A stretch of DNA of 64,000 bases from Herbaspirillum sp. meg3 (GTDB lineage: Bacteria > Pseudomonadota > Gammaproteobacteria > Burkholderiales > Burkholderiaceae_D): NCBI RefSeq assembly GCF_002257565.1, contig NZ_CP022736.1, positions 3,534,001 through 3,598,000 on the forward strand, written 5' to 3'. Position 1 is the stretch's first letter. Each line of letters opens with the position of its first letter. Below are positions 33,332-42,148 of this stretch, piece by piece. The notes beneath the pieces were generated by a model. That model was not told the origin of the DNA and searched no databases. It was given only the letters and a program-made list of their open reading frames with translations. The position numbers were made by a program, and so were the translations under genes.

Positions 33332-35134
33332 TCAGAACTGAGCTTCAGTCAACGCCATGACGCCGGCACTGCCTTCGATGATGGAAGCGCGCAAAGATGA
33401 AGCCTGGGTCAGCACGTGATCCGCATAGAAGCGTGCCGTCGCGATCTTGGCCTTATAGAACTGTGCGTCGCCCTCGCCCGCTTTGAGCTTGTCCACAGCC
33501 ACCAGCGCAGCCCGCGCCATCTGCCATCCACCCAGCACTACACCGGCCAGCTTCAGGTAAGGCACGCTGCCTGAGAACACACCCTTGATATCGGTCTTGA
33601 TGTTGGCGACAACGTAATTGACCACTTCGTCCAATGCGCGCGCGCCGTCGACCAGACGCTTGCGAATCGCCTGCAGGTCTTCCCCGAACTCTCCGGCTGC
33701 CGCAACGGACAGGGCCGATTCTGTCTTGTGAATCTGGGCAATGATGCCCTTTGCGACTGCGCCACCGTCACGCGCCGTTTTGCGGCCGACCAGATCATTG
33801 GCCTGAATCGCGGTCGTACCTTCGTAAATCGCGAGGATGCGCGCATCGCGGTAATACTGCGCGGCGCCGGTTTCCTCGATGAAGCCCATGCCGCCATGTA
33901 CTTGCACGCCGGTTGAGGTCACATCGATCGACAACTCCGTCGACCAACCCTTGACGATAGGCACCAGATATTCATAACAAGCCTGATTAGCCTTGCGCGT
34001 CGCCTCATCGGGATGATGATGGCCGGCATCGGAGGCAGCAGCAGCTACGTAAGCCAATGCACGTGCCGCCTCCACCTGCGAACGCATCGACATCAGCATG
34101 CGACGCACATCCGGCTGATGAATGATCGTGACCGCGCCGGCTGAACCTGCCAGATCGCGGGATTGCACGCGATCCTTCGCATAGGCGACCGCTTTCTGAT
34201 AGGCGCGTTCTGCAACGCTGATGCCTTGAATGCCGACCGCGAAACGCGCGGCATTCATCATGATGAACATGTATTCCAGACCGCGATTTTCCTCGCCGAC
34301 CAGCATGCCGACGGCACCGCCATGATCGCCGAACTGCAATACGGCAGTCGGGCTGGCCTTGATGCCCAGCTTGTGCTCGATGGAGACGCAATGCACGTCA
34401 TTGCGCTCGCCCAGCGAACCGTCCGGCTTGACCAGAAACTTCGGCACGATGAAGAGCGAAATACCCTTCACGCCTTCGGGCGCATCCGGTGTACGCGCCA
34501 GCACCAGATGGACGATGTTCTCGGCCATGTCGTGCTCACCATAGGTGATGAAAATCTTGGTGCCGGAAAGCTTGAACGTGCCGTCGCCCTGCGGCACCGC
34601 GCGCGTGCGCACCAACGCCAGGTCGGAGCCGGCTTGCGGCTCGGTCAGGTTCATCGTACCGGTCCATTTGCCGGAGATGAAATTGGTCAGGTAGGTATTC
34701 TTTTGTTCTTCGGTGCCGGCGGTCATCAACGCTTCAATGGTGCCGTCCGTCAGCAATGGGCACAAAGCAAACGAGAGATTGGCCGAGTTGAGCATTTCGA
34801 TACAAGGCGTCGCCACCAGCTTGGGCAGGCCTTGGCCGCCAAACTCGACAGGATGCTGCACACCCTGCCAGCCGGCTTCACCGAACTGCTTGAAGGCTTC
34901 CTTGAAGCCTTTGCTGGTGGTGACCTTGCCGTCGCTCCATGAGCTTGGATCTTTATCGGCAGAATGATTGAGCGGCGCCACGACCTCGCCGCAAAATTTT
35001 GCATTCTCTTCCAGAATGGCTTCCACGGTTTCCGGCGTCGCGTCTTCGCAATGTGGCAATGCGTTGACTTCCGACAATCCTGCCAGTTCGTTCATGACGA
35101 ACAGCATATCTTTCACTGGTGCGACGTAGCTCAT
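33332..35134 (-). CDS. Acyl-CoA dehydrogenase, long (DmdC-like) form
   Basis: This FAD enzyme oxidises an acyl-CoA to the 2-enoyl-CoA and passes electrons to ETF, whose genes lie directly upstream. The 600-residue form has an extra C-terminal helical domain. Visible blocks include GKWTGTMNLTEPQAGSDLALVRTRAV and KIFITYGEHDMAENIVHLVLAR (substrate and flavin binding), QVHGGMGFIEETGAAQYYRDARILAIYEGTTAIQANDLVGRK (C-terminal catalytic region) and a final ASSLRASIIEGSAGVMALTEAQF. The start at 35134 follows AGGAG; the frame upstream, rich in AEV repeats, is leader. Chain length preference is unknown. DmdC-like members act on methylmercaptopropionyl-CoA, others on long-chain substrates. Confidence 0.93.
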   Translation of the reverse strand: MSYVAPVKDMLFVMNELAGLSEVNALPHCEDATPETVEAILEENAKFCGEVVAPLNHSADKDPSSWSDGKVTTSKGFKEAFKQFGEAGWQGVQHPVEFGGQGLPKLVATPCIEMLNSANLSFALCPLLTDGTIEALMTAGTEEQKNTYLTNFISGKWTGTMNLTEPQAGSDLALVRTRAVPQGDGTFKLSGTKIFITYGEHDMAENIVHLVLARTPDAPEGVKGISLFIVPKFLVKPDGSLGERNDVHCVSIEHKLGIKASPTAVLQFGDHGGAVGMLVGEENRGLEYMFIMMNAARFAVGIQGISVAERAYQKAVAYAKDRVQSRDLAGSAGAVTIIHQPDVRRMLMSMRSQVEAARALAYVAAAASDAGHHHPDEATRKANQACYEYLVPIVKGWSTELSIDVTSTGVQVHGGMGFIEETGAAQYYRDARILAIYEGTTAIQANDLVGRKTARDGGAVAKGIIAQIHKTESALSVAAAGEFGEDLQAIRKRLVDGARALDEVVNYVVANIKTDIKGVFSGSVPYLKLAGVVLGGWQMARAALVAVDKLKAGEGDAQFYKAKIATARFYADHVLTQASSLRASIIEGSAGVMALTEAQF

Positions 35135-35194
35135 CTCCGACTCCTGATTCCTTGTTGTATACGCAAATACGCAATCTCTTGTTGCGCTCAGCGC

Positions 35195-35221
35195 TTCTGC
35201 AACCTCTGCAACCTCTGCAAC
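35195..35221. repeat. Three tandem 9-bp units in the acyl-CoA dehydrogenase leader
   Basis: CTCTGCAAC is repeated three times head to tail (first copy with one mismatch) about 60-90 bases upstream of the dehydrogenase start. This is a short tandem repeat that could vary in copy number. Confidence 0.7.
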
Positions 35222-35245
35222 GCTTCTGTAATGCTTGAAATTAAT

Positions 35246-35276
35246 CGGCCCCGTCAAATTGGCGGGGCCGTTTTTT
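35246..35276. terminator. Strong hairpin between etfA and the acyl-CoA dehydrogenase gene
   Basis: The 8-bp all-GC stem CGGCCCCG / CGGGGCCG has a T6 run on the plus side and A6 on the other. On the minus strand, in the direction of etfA, the hairpin is followed by ATTAATTT. It likely ends etfBA transcription, with partial read-through possible. Confidence 0.7.
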
Positions 35277-35279
35277 GGA

Positions 35280-36209
35280 TCAACCCAGTTGCTTGACCAA
35301 CTCAGGCACGACTTCGAACAAGTCGCCGACGATGCCGTAGTCCGCTACCGAGAAGATCGGTGCTTCTTCATCCTTGTTGATCGCGACGATCACCTTGGAA
35401 TCCTTCATGCCGGCCAAATGCTGGATCGCGCCGGAAATACCGACGGCGATATACAGCTGCGGCGCGACGATCTTGCCGGTCTGACCGACTTGCCAGTCGT
35501 TCGGCACATAGCCGGCGTCAACTGCAGCGCGGGATGCACCCATGGCGGCGTTGAGCTTGTCTGCCAGCGGCTCGAGGATCTTGAAGCTTTCCGACGAACC
35601 CATGCCGCGGCCACCGGAAACAATGATCTTGGCAGCAGTCAGTTCTGGGCGATCCGACTTGGCCACTTCGCGCGAAACAAAGCTGGACTTGCCGGAGTCG
35701 GCGACTGCCGTCAGCGATTCCACTGCGGCGCTGCCACCGGTAGCGGCAGCGTCGAAACCAGTGGTACGCACAGTAATGACCTTGATGCTGTCGGACGATT
35801 GCACGGTAGCGATGGCGTTACCGGCATAGATCGGACGCTCGAAGGTGTCGGCGCTGTCGACCTTGGTAATTTCCGAAATCTGCGCCACGTCCAGCTTGGC
35901 GGCTACGCGTGGCAGGATATTCTTGCCGTAAGCGGTTGCCGGCGCCAGGATGTGGGTGTAGTCCTTGGCGATCGCCAGCGCCTGCTCGGCGATGTTTTCT
36001 GCCAGACCATCGGCGAATTGTGGCGCATCGGCCAATAAGACCTTCGACACGCCGGCGATTTGCGCGGCTGCATCCGCGGCGGCCTTGGCGTTGTGGCCTG
36101 CGACCAGGATATGGACGTCGCCGCCGGCCTGAGCTGCGGCGGTGACGGTGTTCAATGTGCTGCCTTTCAGGCTGACATTGTCGTGTTCTGCAATGACGAG
36201 TGCGGTCAT
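35280..36209 (-). CDS. etfA: Electron transfer flavoprotein subunit alpha
   Basis: ETF carries electrons from acyl-CoA and other dehydrogenases to ETF:quinone oxidoreductase. The 309-residue subunit has the N-terminal alpha/beta domain and the C-terminal FAD domain with its signature (KLNAAMGASRAAVDAGYVPNDWQVGQTGKIVAPQLYIAVGISGAIQHLAGMKDSKVIVAINKD). The SGGRGMGSSESF segment of the FAD site is intact. It starts 12 bases after etfB. Confidence 0.97.
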   Translation of the reverse strand: MTALVIAEHDNVSLKGSTLNTVTAAAQAGGDVHILVAGHNAKAAADAAAQIAGVSKVLLADAPQFADGLAENIAEQALAIAKDYTHILAPATAYGKNILPRVAAKLDVAQISEITKVDSADTFERPIYAGNAIATVQSSDSIKVITVRTTGFDAAATGGSAAVESLTAVADSGKSSFVSREVAKSDRPELTAAKIIVSGGRGMGSSESFKILEPLADKLNAAMGASRAAVDAGYVPNDWQVGQTGKIVAPQLYIAVGISGAIQHLAGMKDSKVIVAINKDEEAPIFSVADYGIVGDLFEVVPELVKQLG

Positions 36210-36221
36210 GTTGTCTCTTCC

Positions 36222-36977
36222 TTAGATGACTTTGGCTTCGTTTTTGAGTTTCGCAACCAGGGTTGCGACGTCAGGCACTTTCACGCCTGCGCTGCGCTTT
36301 GGCGGCTCGGCGACTTTGAGTGTCTTGACGCGCGGCGCGACGTCGACGCCCAAGTCTTCCGGCTTGACGATGTCCAGAGTCTTCTTTTTGGCCTTCATGA
36401 TGTTCGGCAGCGTGACGTAGCGCGGTTCGTTCAGGCGCAGGTCAGTCGTCACGATGGCAGGCAATGTCAGCGCCAGTGTTTCCAGGCCGCCGTCGACTTC
36501 ACGCGTCACGGAGACTTTGCCGTCTTCCAGCACAACCTTGGACGCGAACGTCGCTTGCGGCCACCCCAGCAGCGCAGCCAGCATCTGGCCGGTCTGATTG
36601 GAGTCGTCGTCGATGGCTTGCTTGCCGAGGATAATCAGTTGCGGTTGTTCCTTGTCTGCCAATGCCTTCAACAGCTTGGCGACAGCCAGCGGTTGCAGGT
36701 CGAGGTCCGCAGCGGTTTCAACCAGGATGCCGCGATCGGCGCCGATGGCCATGGCGGTGCGCAGGGTTTCCTGGCATTGCGTGACGCCGCAGGAGACTGC
36801 GATCACTTCGGTGACCTTGCCGCCCTCTTTCAAACGAGTGGCTTCTTCCACTGCGATTTCGTCGAAAGGGTTCATCGACATTTTGACGTTGGCGATGTCC
36901 ACACCGCTGCCGTCGGATTTGACGCGTACTTTGACGTTGTAATCTACTACCCGCTTGACGGGGACTAATACTTTCAT
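36222..36977 (-). CDS. etfB: Electron transfer flavoprotein subunit beta
   Basis: The 251-residue beta subunit binds AMP and carries the recognition loop for dehydrogenases. Typical segments are KVLVPVKRVVDYNVKVRVKSDGSGVD at the start, MNPFDEIAVEEATRLKEGG, LGKQAIDDDSNQTGQMLAALLGWPQATFASKV and the VEGGLETL-like VDGGLETLALTLPAIVTTDLRLNEPRYVTLPNIMKAKKK. It is the first gene of the etfBA unit; a palindromic candidate operator lies 25-40 bases before the start. Confidence 0.97.
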   Translation of the reverse strand: MKVLVPVKRVVDYNVKVRVKSDGSGVDIANVKMSMNPFDEIAVEEATRLKEGGKVTEVIAVSCGVTQCQETLRTAMAIGADRGILVETAADLDLQPLAVAKLLKALADKEQPQLIILGKQAIDDDSNQTGQMLAALLGWPQATFASKVVLEDGKVSVTREVDGGLETLALTLPAIVTTDLRLNEPRYVTLPNIMKAKKKTLDIVKPEDLGVDVAPRVKTLKVAEPPKRSAGVKVPDVATLVAKLKNEAKVI

Positions 36978-37001
36978 CGCCTGGTCCTTGGAAAAAACGA
37001 A

Positions 37002-37017
37002 TTGACGTAAACGTTAA
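37002..37017 (-). promoter_or_regulatory. LiuR-like palindrome upstream of etfB
   Basis: TTGACGTAAACGTTAA is a 16-bp near-perfect palindrome (half-sites TTGACGT and TTAACGT). It lies 25 bases before the etfB start, where it would overlap the promoter. It resembles sites described for the MerR-family LiuR regulator of acyl-CoA and branched-chain amino acid catabolism, which includes etf genes in some proteobacteria. The match is from memory. Confidence 0.45.
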
Positions 37018-37163
37018 CTGAACGGTGATTATAAAAGCAAAAGCGGCGCAAAAGCTGGACACCACCCAAATTTAGCACGATCGTTCTTTTTAATGTGTGA
37101 AGCATACACACTAAATCGCCGCAGCGAAAGTCCCCTGGATTGCTTTTTGAATGATTTTTCCGG

Positions 37164-37200
37164 AACGCATCCGGCAAGATTAAATCTGCCGGATGGCGTT
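37164..37200 (-). terminator. Hairpin at the end of the sugar-acid operon
   Basis: AACGCATCCGGCA (37164-37176) pairs, with one bulge, with TGCCGGATGGCGTT (37187-37200). It lies 33 bases after the stop of the last operon gene, but no T-run follows on the minus strand, so it is a weak call. The remaining part of the 255-bp gap holds the etfB promoter region. Confidence 0.45.
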
Positions 37201-37232
37201 ACTGAAGATTCCGTTTGTGGTAACGGGAAAGC

Positions 37233-38192
37233 CTAAACAGCCAGATGTTGCGGTTGTGCACCGCGCAATCCATCCATCAGATTCTGTACTGCCAATTCGG
37301 CCATGGCACGCCGTGTTTCATGCGTGGCGGAGCCAATATGCGGGAGCGCCACCACATTAGGCAACTGCAACAAAGGAGAGTCAGGCGACAAGGGCTCTTT
37401 CTCGAAAACATCCAGCCCAGCGCCGTAGATCGTCTTTTTCCTCAAAGCATCAATCAGTGCCGCTTCATCGACGATCTTGCCGCGCGAAGCATTGATAAAA
37501 ATCGCACTCGCCTTCATCAGCGAAAATTCCTGCGCACCGATTGTGCGCTCGGTCTGTGGCGTCAGCGGCAACATCGGACACACAAAATCAGCCTGGCGGA
37601 ACAATTCTTCACGCGATACATAAGTCGCCGCCAGCTCTTTTTCCGCTTCTGGATTGGGCCTGGTGTTGTGATAAATGATCTTCATGCCGAAGCCGTGATG
37701 CGCACGTCGTGCGACGGCACTGCCAATGCGCCCCATGCCAAGCATACCCAGCGTTTTGCCATGCACGTTCACGCCGAACAACGACTCGCCGATGCTGCCG
37801 GTCCACTTCCCAGCCTTAACGAGTTCAGCCAACTCCACAATGCGACGCGCGCTGGCGAGAATCAGTGAAAAAATCGCGTCCGCCGTTGCTTCATTGAGCA
37901 CGCCCGGCGTATGCGCCAGCATCAGGCCGCGCCTGCGAAAATACGCCAGATCAAAGTTGTCGACGCCAACCGAAATGGTCGATGCGATCGTCAGCAAGGG
38001 CGCAGCATCGAGCATGTCGTTGGTGATTGGCAAGCTAGCGCCGATCATGCCGTGCGCGGTCCCCAGCGCAGCGAGGAATTCCGCCCGGTTGCCGGCATTG
38101 ATGCCGTCAAAGCTGGTGACTTCGAACTCCGACGCCAGACGATCCAGAAGATCTGCAGGCAAGGACTTGTACACGACGACATGCTGTTTCAT
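37233..38192 (-). CDS. 2-hydroxyacid dehydrogenase, probable 2-ketoaldonate reductase (GhrB/TkrA-like)
   Basis: This 319-residue NAD(P)H-dependent D-2-hydroxyacid dehydrogenase has the nucleotide motif GMGRIG (about 152-157) and the catalytic Arg in NASRGKIVDE, Glu in DVFEKEPL and His in LPHIGSAT. Close relatives reduce glyoxylate, hydroxypyruvate or 2-ketogluconate. Its place at the end of an operon with a ketodeoxygluconate-type kinase and a sugar-acid-like transporter favours a keto-aldonate as substrate. It starts 33 bases after the kinase gene. Confidence 0.88.
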   Translation of the reverse strand: MKQHVVVYKSLPADLLDRLASEFEVTSFDGINAGNRAEFLAALGTAHGMIGASLPITNDMLDAAPLLTIASTISVGVDNFDLAYFRRRGLMLAHTPGVLNEATADAIFSLILASARRIVELAELVKAGKWTGSIGESLFGVNVHGKTLGMLGMGRIGSAVARRAHHGFGMKIIYHNTRPNPEAEKELAATYVSREELFRQADFVCPMLPLTPQTERTIGAQEFSLMKASAIFINASRGKIVDEAALIDALRKKTIYGAGLDVFEKEPLSPDSPLLQLPNVVALPHIGSATHETRRAMAELAVQNLMDGLRGAQPQHLAV

Positions 38193-38225
38193 TTCAGATT
38201 CTCTATATAACGTTAAGCGTCATCA

Positions 38226-39173
38226 TCAAACCGAGGCGGCATTCAATTGCGCGCGCGTCGGCAAACCTTCCATATCGCCCACGACCTGGATCGCAAACGC
38301 ACCGATGCGATTGCCGCGCATCACGGCCTCCGGCATCGTAAGTCCCTCCAGCAAACCGCTGATCACACCAACCGCAAAGCCGTCACCGGCGCCAACCGTA
38401 TCGACCACCTCTTTGACTTCAACGCCGGCGACGACGCCCTCTTCGCTGGCATTACGGAAATACGCGCCCTCCGCGCCCAGCTTGATCACAACCTGCTTGA
38501 CGCCTTTGTCCAGATAGAACGCAGCGATGTCGCGCGGCTCGCTGTAACCGGTAAGAATCTTCCCCTCACTCAGACCCGGCAACACCCAATCCGCCTTAAA
38601 GGCCAGTTCGTTGAGCTTCTGCGCCATCACCTCCTGCGACGGCCACAGCATGGGTCGCAAATTGGGATCGAAGGAAATCGTCTTGCCTTTGGCGCGCATG
38701 AAATCCAGCGCCTGATGGGCAAAGGCCATCGTACTGGCCGACAGCGCCGCAGCAATACCCGTGGCATGCAAATGGCGGGCGCCGCCAAAGTAGGATTCAT
38801 CGAAATCGATTTGCGACAAGTGACTGGCGGCAGAACCCTTGCGATAGTACTCAATCGCCGGATCGGCGCCATCGACGGCTTTCGCCTTGAGCTGAATCGC
38901 CGTGCGGAACTCCATATCGGTGGCGACGTGACTGACATCAACACCCTCCTGCGCCACGCGCTTGCGAATGAAACGACCGAACGAATCGTTGCCGACGCGA
39001 CTGACCCAACCGACTTTCAGGCCAAGGCGCGACAGGCCGATGGCGACGTTGGTTTCGGCGCCGGCCAGGCGGCGCGTGTACTTCTCCACGTCGGCAAAAT
39101 CGCCGACTTCATCTGCAACAAACAATGCCAATGCTTCGCCGTACGTTACGACGTCCAGTTGTGCTTGCGTCAT
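38226..39173 (-). CDS. kdgK: PfkB-family sugar kinase, probable 2-dehydro-3-deoxygluconokinase
   Basis: The 315-residue ribokinase-fold enzyme is predicted to phosphorylate 2-keto-3-deoxygluconate to KDPG, which feeds the Entner-Doudoroff pathway. It has the N-terminal PfkB motif region (RRLAGAETNVAIGLSRLGLKVGWVSRVGNDSFGRFI, about 34-69) and the C-terminal signature with anion-hole GAGD and catalytic Asp (DTVGAGDGFAVGVISGLLEG). The YGEALALFVADEVGDF N terminus and SFDPNLRPMLWPS block match the KdgK group better than ribokinase or fructokinase. No aldolase gene (eda) is nearby. Confidence 0.86.
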   Translation of the reverse strand: MTQAQLDVVTYGEALALFVADEVGDFADVEKYTRRLAGAETNVAIGLSRLGLKVGWVSRVGNDSFGRFIRKRVAQEGVDVSHVATDMEFRTAIQLKAKAVDGADPAIEYYRKGSAASHLSQIDFDESYFGGARHLHATGIAAALSASTMAFAHQALDFMRAKGKTISFDPNLRPMLWPSQEVMAQKLNELAFKADWVLPGLSEGKILTGYSEPRDIAAFYLDKGVKQVVIKLGAEGAYFRNASEEGVVAGVEVKEVVDTVGAGDGFAVGVISGLLEGLTMPEAVMRGNRIGAFAIQVVGDMEGLPTRAQLNAASV

Positions 39174-39232
39174 TTATTTTCTTTCTGATGGATTCTGATG
39201 GTGTCGTGCAGAAGATCTCAATAGGCAAAAAA

Positions 39233-39979
39233 CTATGCCGATGCCAGCATCGCCACATAGTCGCGGGTCACTGCTTCCAGATCCTTGCCGATAATGGGAA
39301 ACTCGATCGCGCGTTGCACGCCGCGTGGAAAATGCGAGAACAAGCGCCGCCAGACGGCGTCATCCTCATCCAGTGGAATTGCCTTGAGTTTGCCCTTGTC
39401 ATTCCACACACCCTTGCAGTGCACGTATTGCACGTGTCCTGCCAGCGTACGCGCGGCAACTTCCGCATCGACTCCACTCCAGCGCCAGTTGCCCATATCG
39501 AAGGTCATGCCAACCGGCACACCCGTACCGGAGCAGACCGCCAGAAAATTGGCGATCGACTCCAGCTTGCCGCCATGTTCGGTCTGATCGTTCTCCAGCA
39601 ACAAAGGCACGGGTGCCTGCGCCACAAAGCGCGACCAGTCCAGCATGTTGCTGGACGGTGAAAAATGCCCTAGCGACACCTTCAGGAAACGCGACTGCAG
39701 TTGCTGCGCCTCGCCCATCACCTCGTCCAGCTCATCGCGCGCCAGCGAACCGTCCTTGCGGAACAATTCGATCGGTGCCGAATACACCGAGAACAGCTTG
39801 TGCTTCACCAATAGCGCGTGCAGCTCGTCAAAATCCGGCAACTCGGCAAACAACTCACGGCGGATCTCCAACCCTGCCGCACCAGCCGCCGCAACGATGG
39901 GAATCAGATGCGCATGGCCGACCTGGCGCACAAAATCTGCGCCATAGGCCGAAGCCGCGACCAGTACCGGGGTTTTCAT
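39233..39979 (-). CDS. Sugar phosphate isomerase/epimerase-like TIM-barrel protein
   Basis: This 248-residue protein of the xylose-isomerase-like/AP-endonuclease-2 superfamily shows metal-ligand positions in the expected strands: E39 region (GLEIRREL), LLLENDQTEHGG (Glu, Asp), GMTFDMGNWRW (Asp), YVHCKGV (His) and AIEFPI (Glu). Such proteins isomerise or epimerise sugars and sugar acids. It overlaps the ABC ATPase stop by four bases, so it is translationally coupled to the transporter, which suggests it acts first on the imported compound. The exact reaction is unknown. Confidence 0.82.
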   Translation of the reverse strand: MKTPVLVAASAYGADFVRQVGHAHLIPIVAAAGAAGLEIRRELFAELPDFDELHALLVKHKLFSVYSAPIELFRKDGSLARDELDEVMGEAQQLQSRFLKVSLGHFSPSSNMLDWSRFVAQAPVPLLLENDQTEHGGKLESIANFLAVCSGTGVPVGMTFDMGNWRWSGVDAEVAARTLAGHVQYVHCKGVWNDKGKLKAIPLDEDDAVWRRLFSHFPRGVQRAIEFPIIGKDLEAVTRDYVAMLASA

Positions 39980-40710
39980 TTGATATTGCCAGCGCCGACG
40001 AACTGGCGTGCTTCCGGCGTTTGCGGATCGGCGAAAAATTCCTTCGACGGACGCGTTTCCCAGACCTTGCCCTGATGCATGAACACGGTAAGATCGGCGA
40101 CGCGCCGGGCGAATTCCATTTCGTGCGTGACGAGCAACATAGTCATCCCTCCTCGAGCGAGTTCTTCCATGACTTTCAGCACTTCTTGCGTCAGCTCCGG
40201 ATCCAGCGCCGACGTGACTTCGTCGAACAGCATCACCTGCGGTTCCATCGCCAGCGAACGCGCAATCGCCACACGCTGCTGCTGACCGCCGGACAACTGC
40301 TCAGGATACGCATCGCGCTTGTGATCCAGGCCGACCTGCTTCAACACCCTGATCGCTGTTTCACGCGCTTTTTCGGTTGCGACTTTCTTGACGATGCGCG
40401 GCGACAGCATGACGTTCTCTTCGACCGTCAGATGCGGGAACAGATTGTAGTGCTGGAACACCATCCCGACATCCTTGCGCAACTCGATCAGATGCTCATG
40501 TTTTGCGGTGAGCTTGTGACCGGCAACGCTGATGCTACCACCATCAATGGTCTCCAAACCATTGATGCAACGCAGCATCGTACTTTTTCCTGAACCGCTG
40601 CGTCCGATGATCGCAATGACCTGCCCGCGCTCGACGGACAGCGATATCCCATTCAAGACCTGGTTGCTGCCAAAGCTCTTGGTGATGTTCTCGATCTCAA
40701 CGATGGGCAT
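39976..40710 (-). CDS. ABC transporter ATPase, polar amino acid type
   Basis: The 244-residue ATPase has Walker A GRSGSGKS (about 36-43), the Q-loop (VFQHYNLFPHLTV), signature LSGGQQQRVAIARSL, Walker B VMLFDEVTSALD and the switch His (LVTHEMEFA). The sequence belongs to the GlnQ/HisP/ArtP group. It overlaps the upstream permease gene by 14 bases and the downstream isomerase gene by four. Confidence 0.94.
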   Translation of the reverse strand: MPIVEIENITKSFGSNQVLNGISLSVERGQVIAIIGRSGSGKSTMLRCINGLETIDGGSISVAGHKLTAKHEHLIELRKDVGMVFQHYNLFPHLTVEENVMLSPRIVKKVATEKARETAIRVLKQVGLDHKRDAYPEQLSGGQQQRVAIARSLAMEPQVMLFDEVTSALDPELTQEVLKVMEELARGGMTMLLVTHEMEFARRVADLTVFMHQGKVWETRPSKEFFADPQTPEARQFVGAGNIK

Positions 40711-41347
40711 GTAATTTCCTTTCTAAGGCAAAACTGAAGCGCGACAGCGGATAGCAGAAAATGAAGTAAATCGCTGCAACAATCGGGAATACGAGGAAGG
40801 GCTGGAAAGTCGCATTGCTGACGAGCTTGCCCGCCTGCGTCAACTCCACCAGACCGATAATGGAAGCGATCGATGTGTTCTTGACGATCTGCACCAGGAA
40901 GCCCACGGTTGGCGGCAGCGAAATACGCAACGCCTGCGGCAGAATGACATAGCGCAATTGCTGCCAGCGTGTCATCGCCAAAGCCGTCGATGCCTCCCAC
41001 TGAGGCACCGGCACGGCTTCGATACAACCGCGCCAGATTTCGCCAAGATAGGCGCTGGTATAAATCGTCATCGCAATCGTCGCAGCCACCATCGGCGGCA
41101 GCTTGAAGCCGTAGATCGCCAGTCCGTAGAACGACAGGAACAGGATGATCAGCACCGGCGTACCCTGGATGATCTGGATATACACCGCCGACAACGTGCG
41201 CAGTATCTGCAGGTGCGAGGTACGCATCAGCGCGACCACAAAACCTGCGGCACCGCCGACGATGAAGGCCAGCACCGATAACAGCACCGTCCAGCGCGCG
41301 GCTTCCCACAAGAAAATAAACTGGTCCCAGGAAAATTCGGCAATCAT
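40697..41347 (-). CDS. ABC transporter permease 2, polar amino acid type
   Basis: The 216-residue inner-membrane permease of the HisMQ/GlnP type has about five helices and the EAA loop (GEIWRGCIEAVPVPQWEASTALAMTRWQQLRYVILPQALRISLPP) that contacts the ATPase. It overlaps the first permease gene by four bases. Together with it, it forms the heterodimeric channel. Confidence 0.93.
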   Translation of the reverse strand: MIAEFSWDQFIFLWEAARWTVLLSVLAFIVGGAAGFVVALMRTSHLQILRTLSAVYIQIIQGTPVLIILFLSFYGLAIYGFKLPPMVAATIAMTIYTSAYLGEIWRGCIEAVPVPQWEASTALAMTRWQQLRYVILPQALRISLPPTVGFLVQIVKNTSIASIIGLVELTQAGKLVSNATFQPFLVFPIVAAIYFIFCYPLSRFSFALERKLHAHR

Positions 41348-42042
41348 CGGTTCCCCCTTGGCCGCGCTACGCCAAGACGGCGGCGGCGTTTAAACACAAC
41401 CAGACCGATGAGCCAGAAACTGAGGCGGAACAGCAGCGCCAGCAGAATGTAGAGCCCCATCACGATCAGGTAAATTTCAAAGCTGCGGAAGGTTTCGGCG
41501 TCGAGCAGATTGGCGCTCGCCGTCAACTCCTCGGCAGAGATCGCCGACACCACGCTGGAGGCCAGCATCATCAACGTGAACTGACTGGCCAGGGCCGGAT
41601 AGACCTTCTCCAGCGCCGGTGTCAACACCACGTGGCGAATCACCTGCCAGCGCGTCATCGCCAGCGCCTGCGCCGCTTCGATCTGCGAAGGATGGACGGC
41701 CATCATGCCGGCACGCACGATCTCGGTCGAATACGCGCCGAGATTGACCGTCATCGCCACCAGCGCGGCGATATTGGCATCGACCTGCACGCCCGCAGCG
41801 GGCAAGCCGAAAAAGATAATGAACAACTGCACCAGGAAAGGTGTGCTGCGAATCAGCTCCACATAGGACGTGACCGCAAAGCGGGCCGGCGCCGAACCGT
41901 GAATGCTCACGATCGCCCCAAAGATACCCACCGCCAAACCGCAGATCATCGACAGCGCACTGAGCCGGATGGTGAGCAACGCTCCCCACAACAACTGATC
42001 CATGTGCTGAAAGATGAACGCAAACTGAAAATCATAAGACAT
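41344..42042 (-). CDS. ABC transporter permease 1, polar amino acid type
   Basis: The 232-residue permease has the same fold as its partner and the EAA loop TEIVRAGMMAVHPSQIEAAQALAMTRWQVIRHVVLTPALEKVYPAL. The C terminus is basic (FKRRRRLGVARPRGNR). A 256-bp gap with a REP-like inverted repeat separates it from the upstream binding-protein gene. That gap may lower expression of the membrane parts relative to the binding protein, a common device in ABC operons. Confidence 0.93.
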   Translation of the reverse strand: MSYDFQFAFIFQHMDQLLWGALLTIRLSALSMICGLAVGIFGAIVSIHGSAPARFAVTSYVELIRSTPFLVQLFIIFFGLPAAGVQVDANIAALVAMTVNLGAYSTEIVRAGMMAVHPSQIEAAQALAMTRWQVIRHVVLTPALEKVYPALASQFTLMMLASSVVSAISAEELTASANLLDAETFRSFEIYLIVMGLYILLALLFRLSFWLIGLVVFKRRRRLGVARPRGNR

Positions 42043-42148
42043 CTTCTACTCCTTGCCGATTCACCACACCGTCTTGAAGTTGCAACGGTCGGCAGAAACA
42101 TCCGGATCACGGTTGGCGACAAATGGCCACCGATGCCTGCCAATAACT

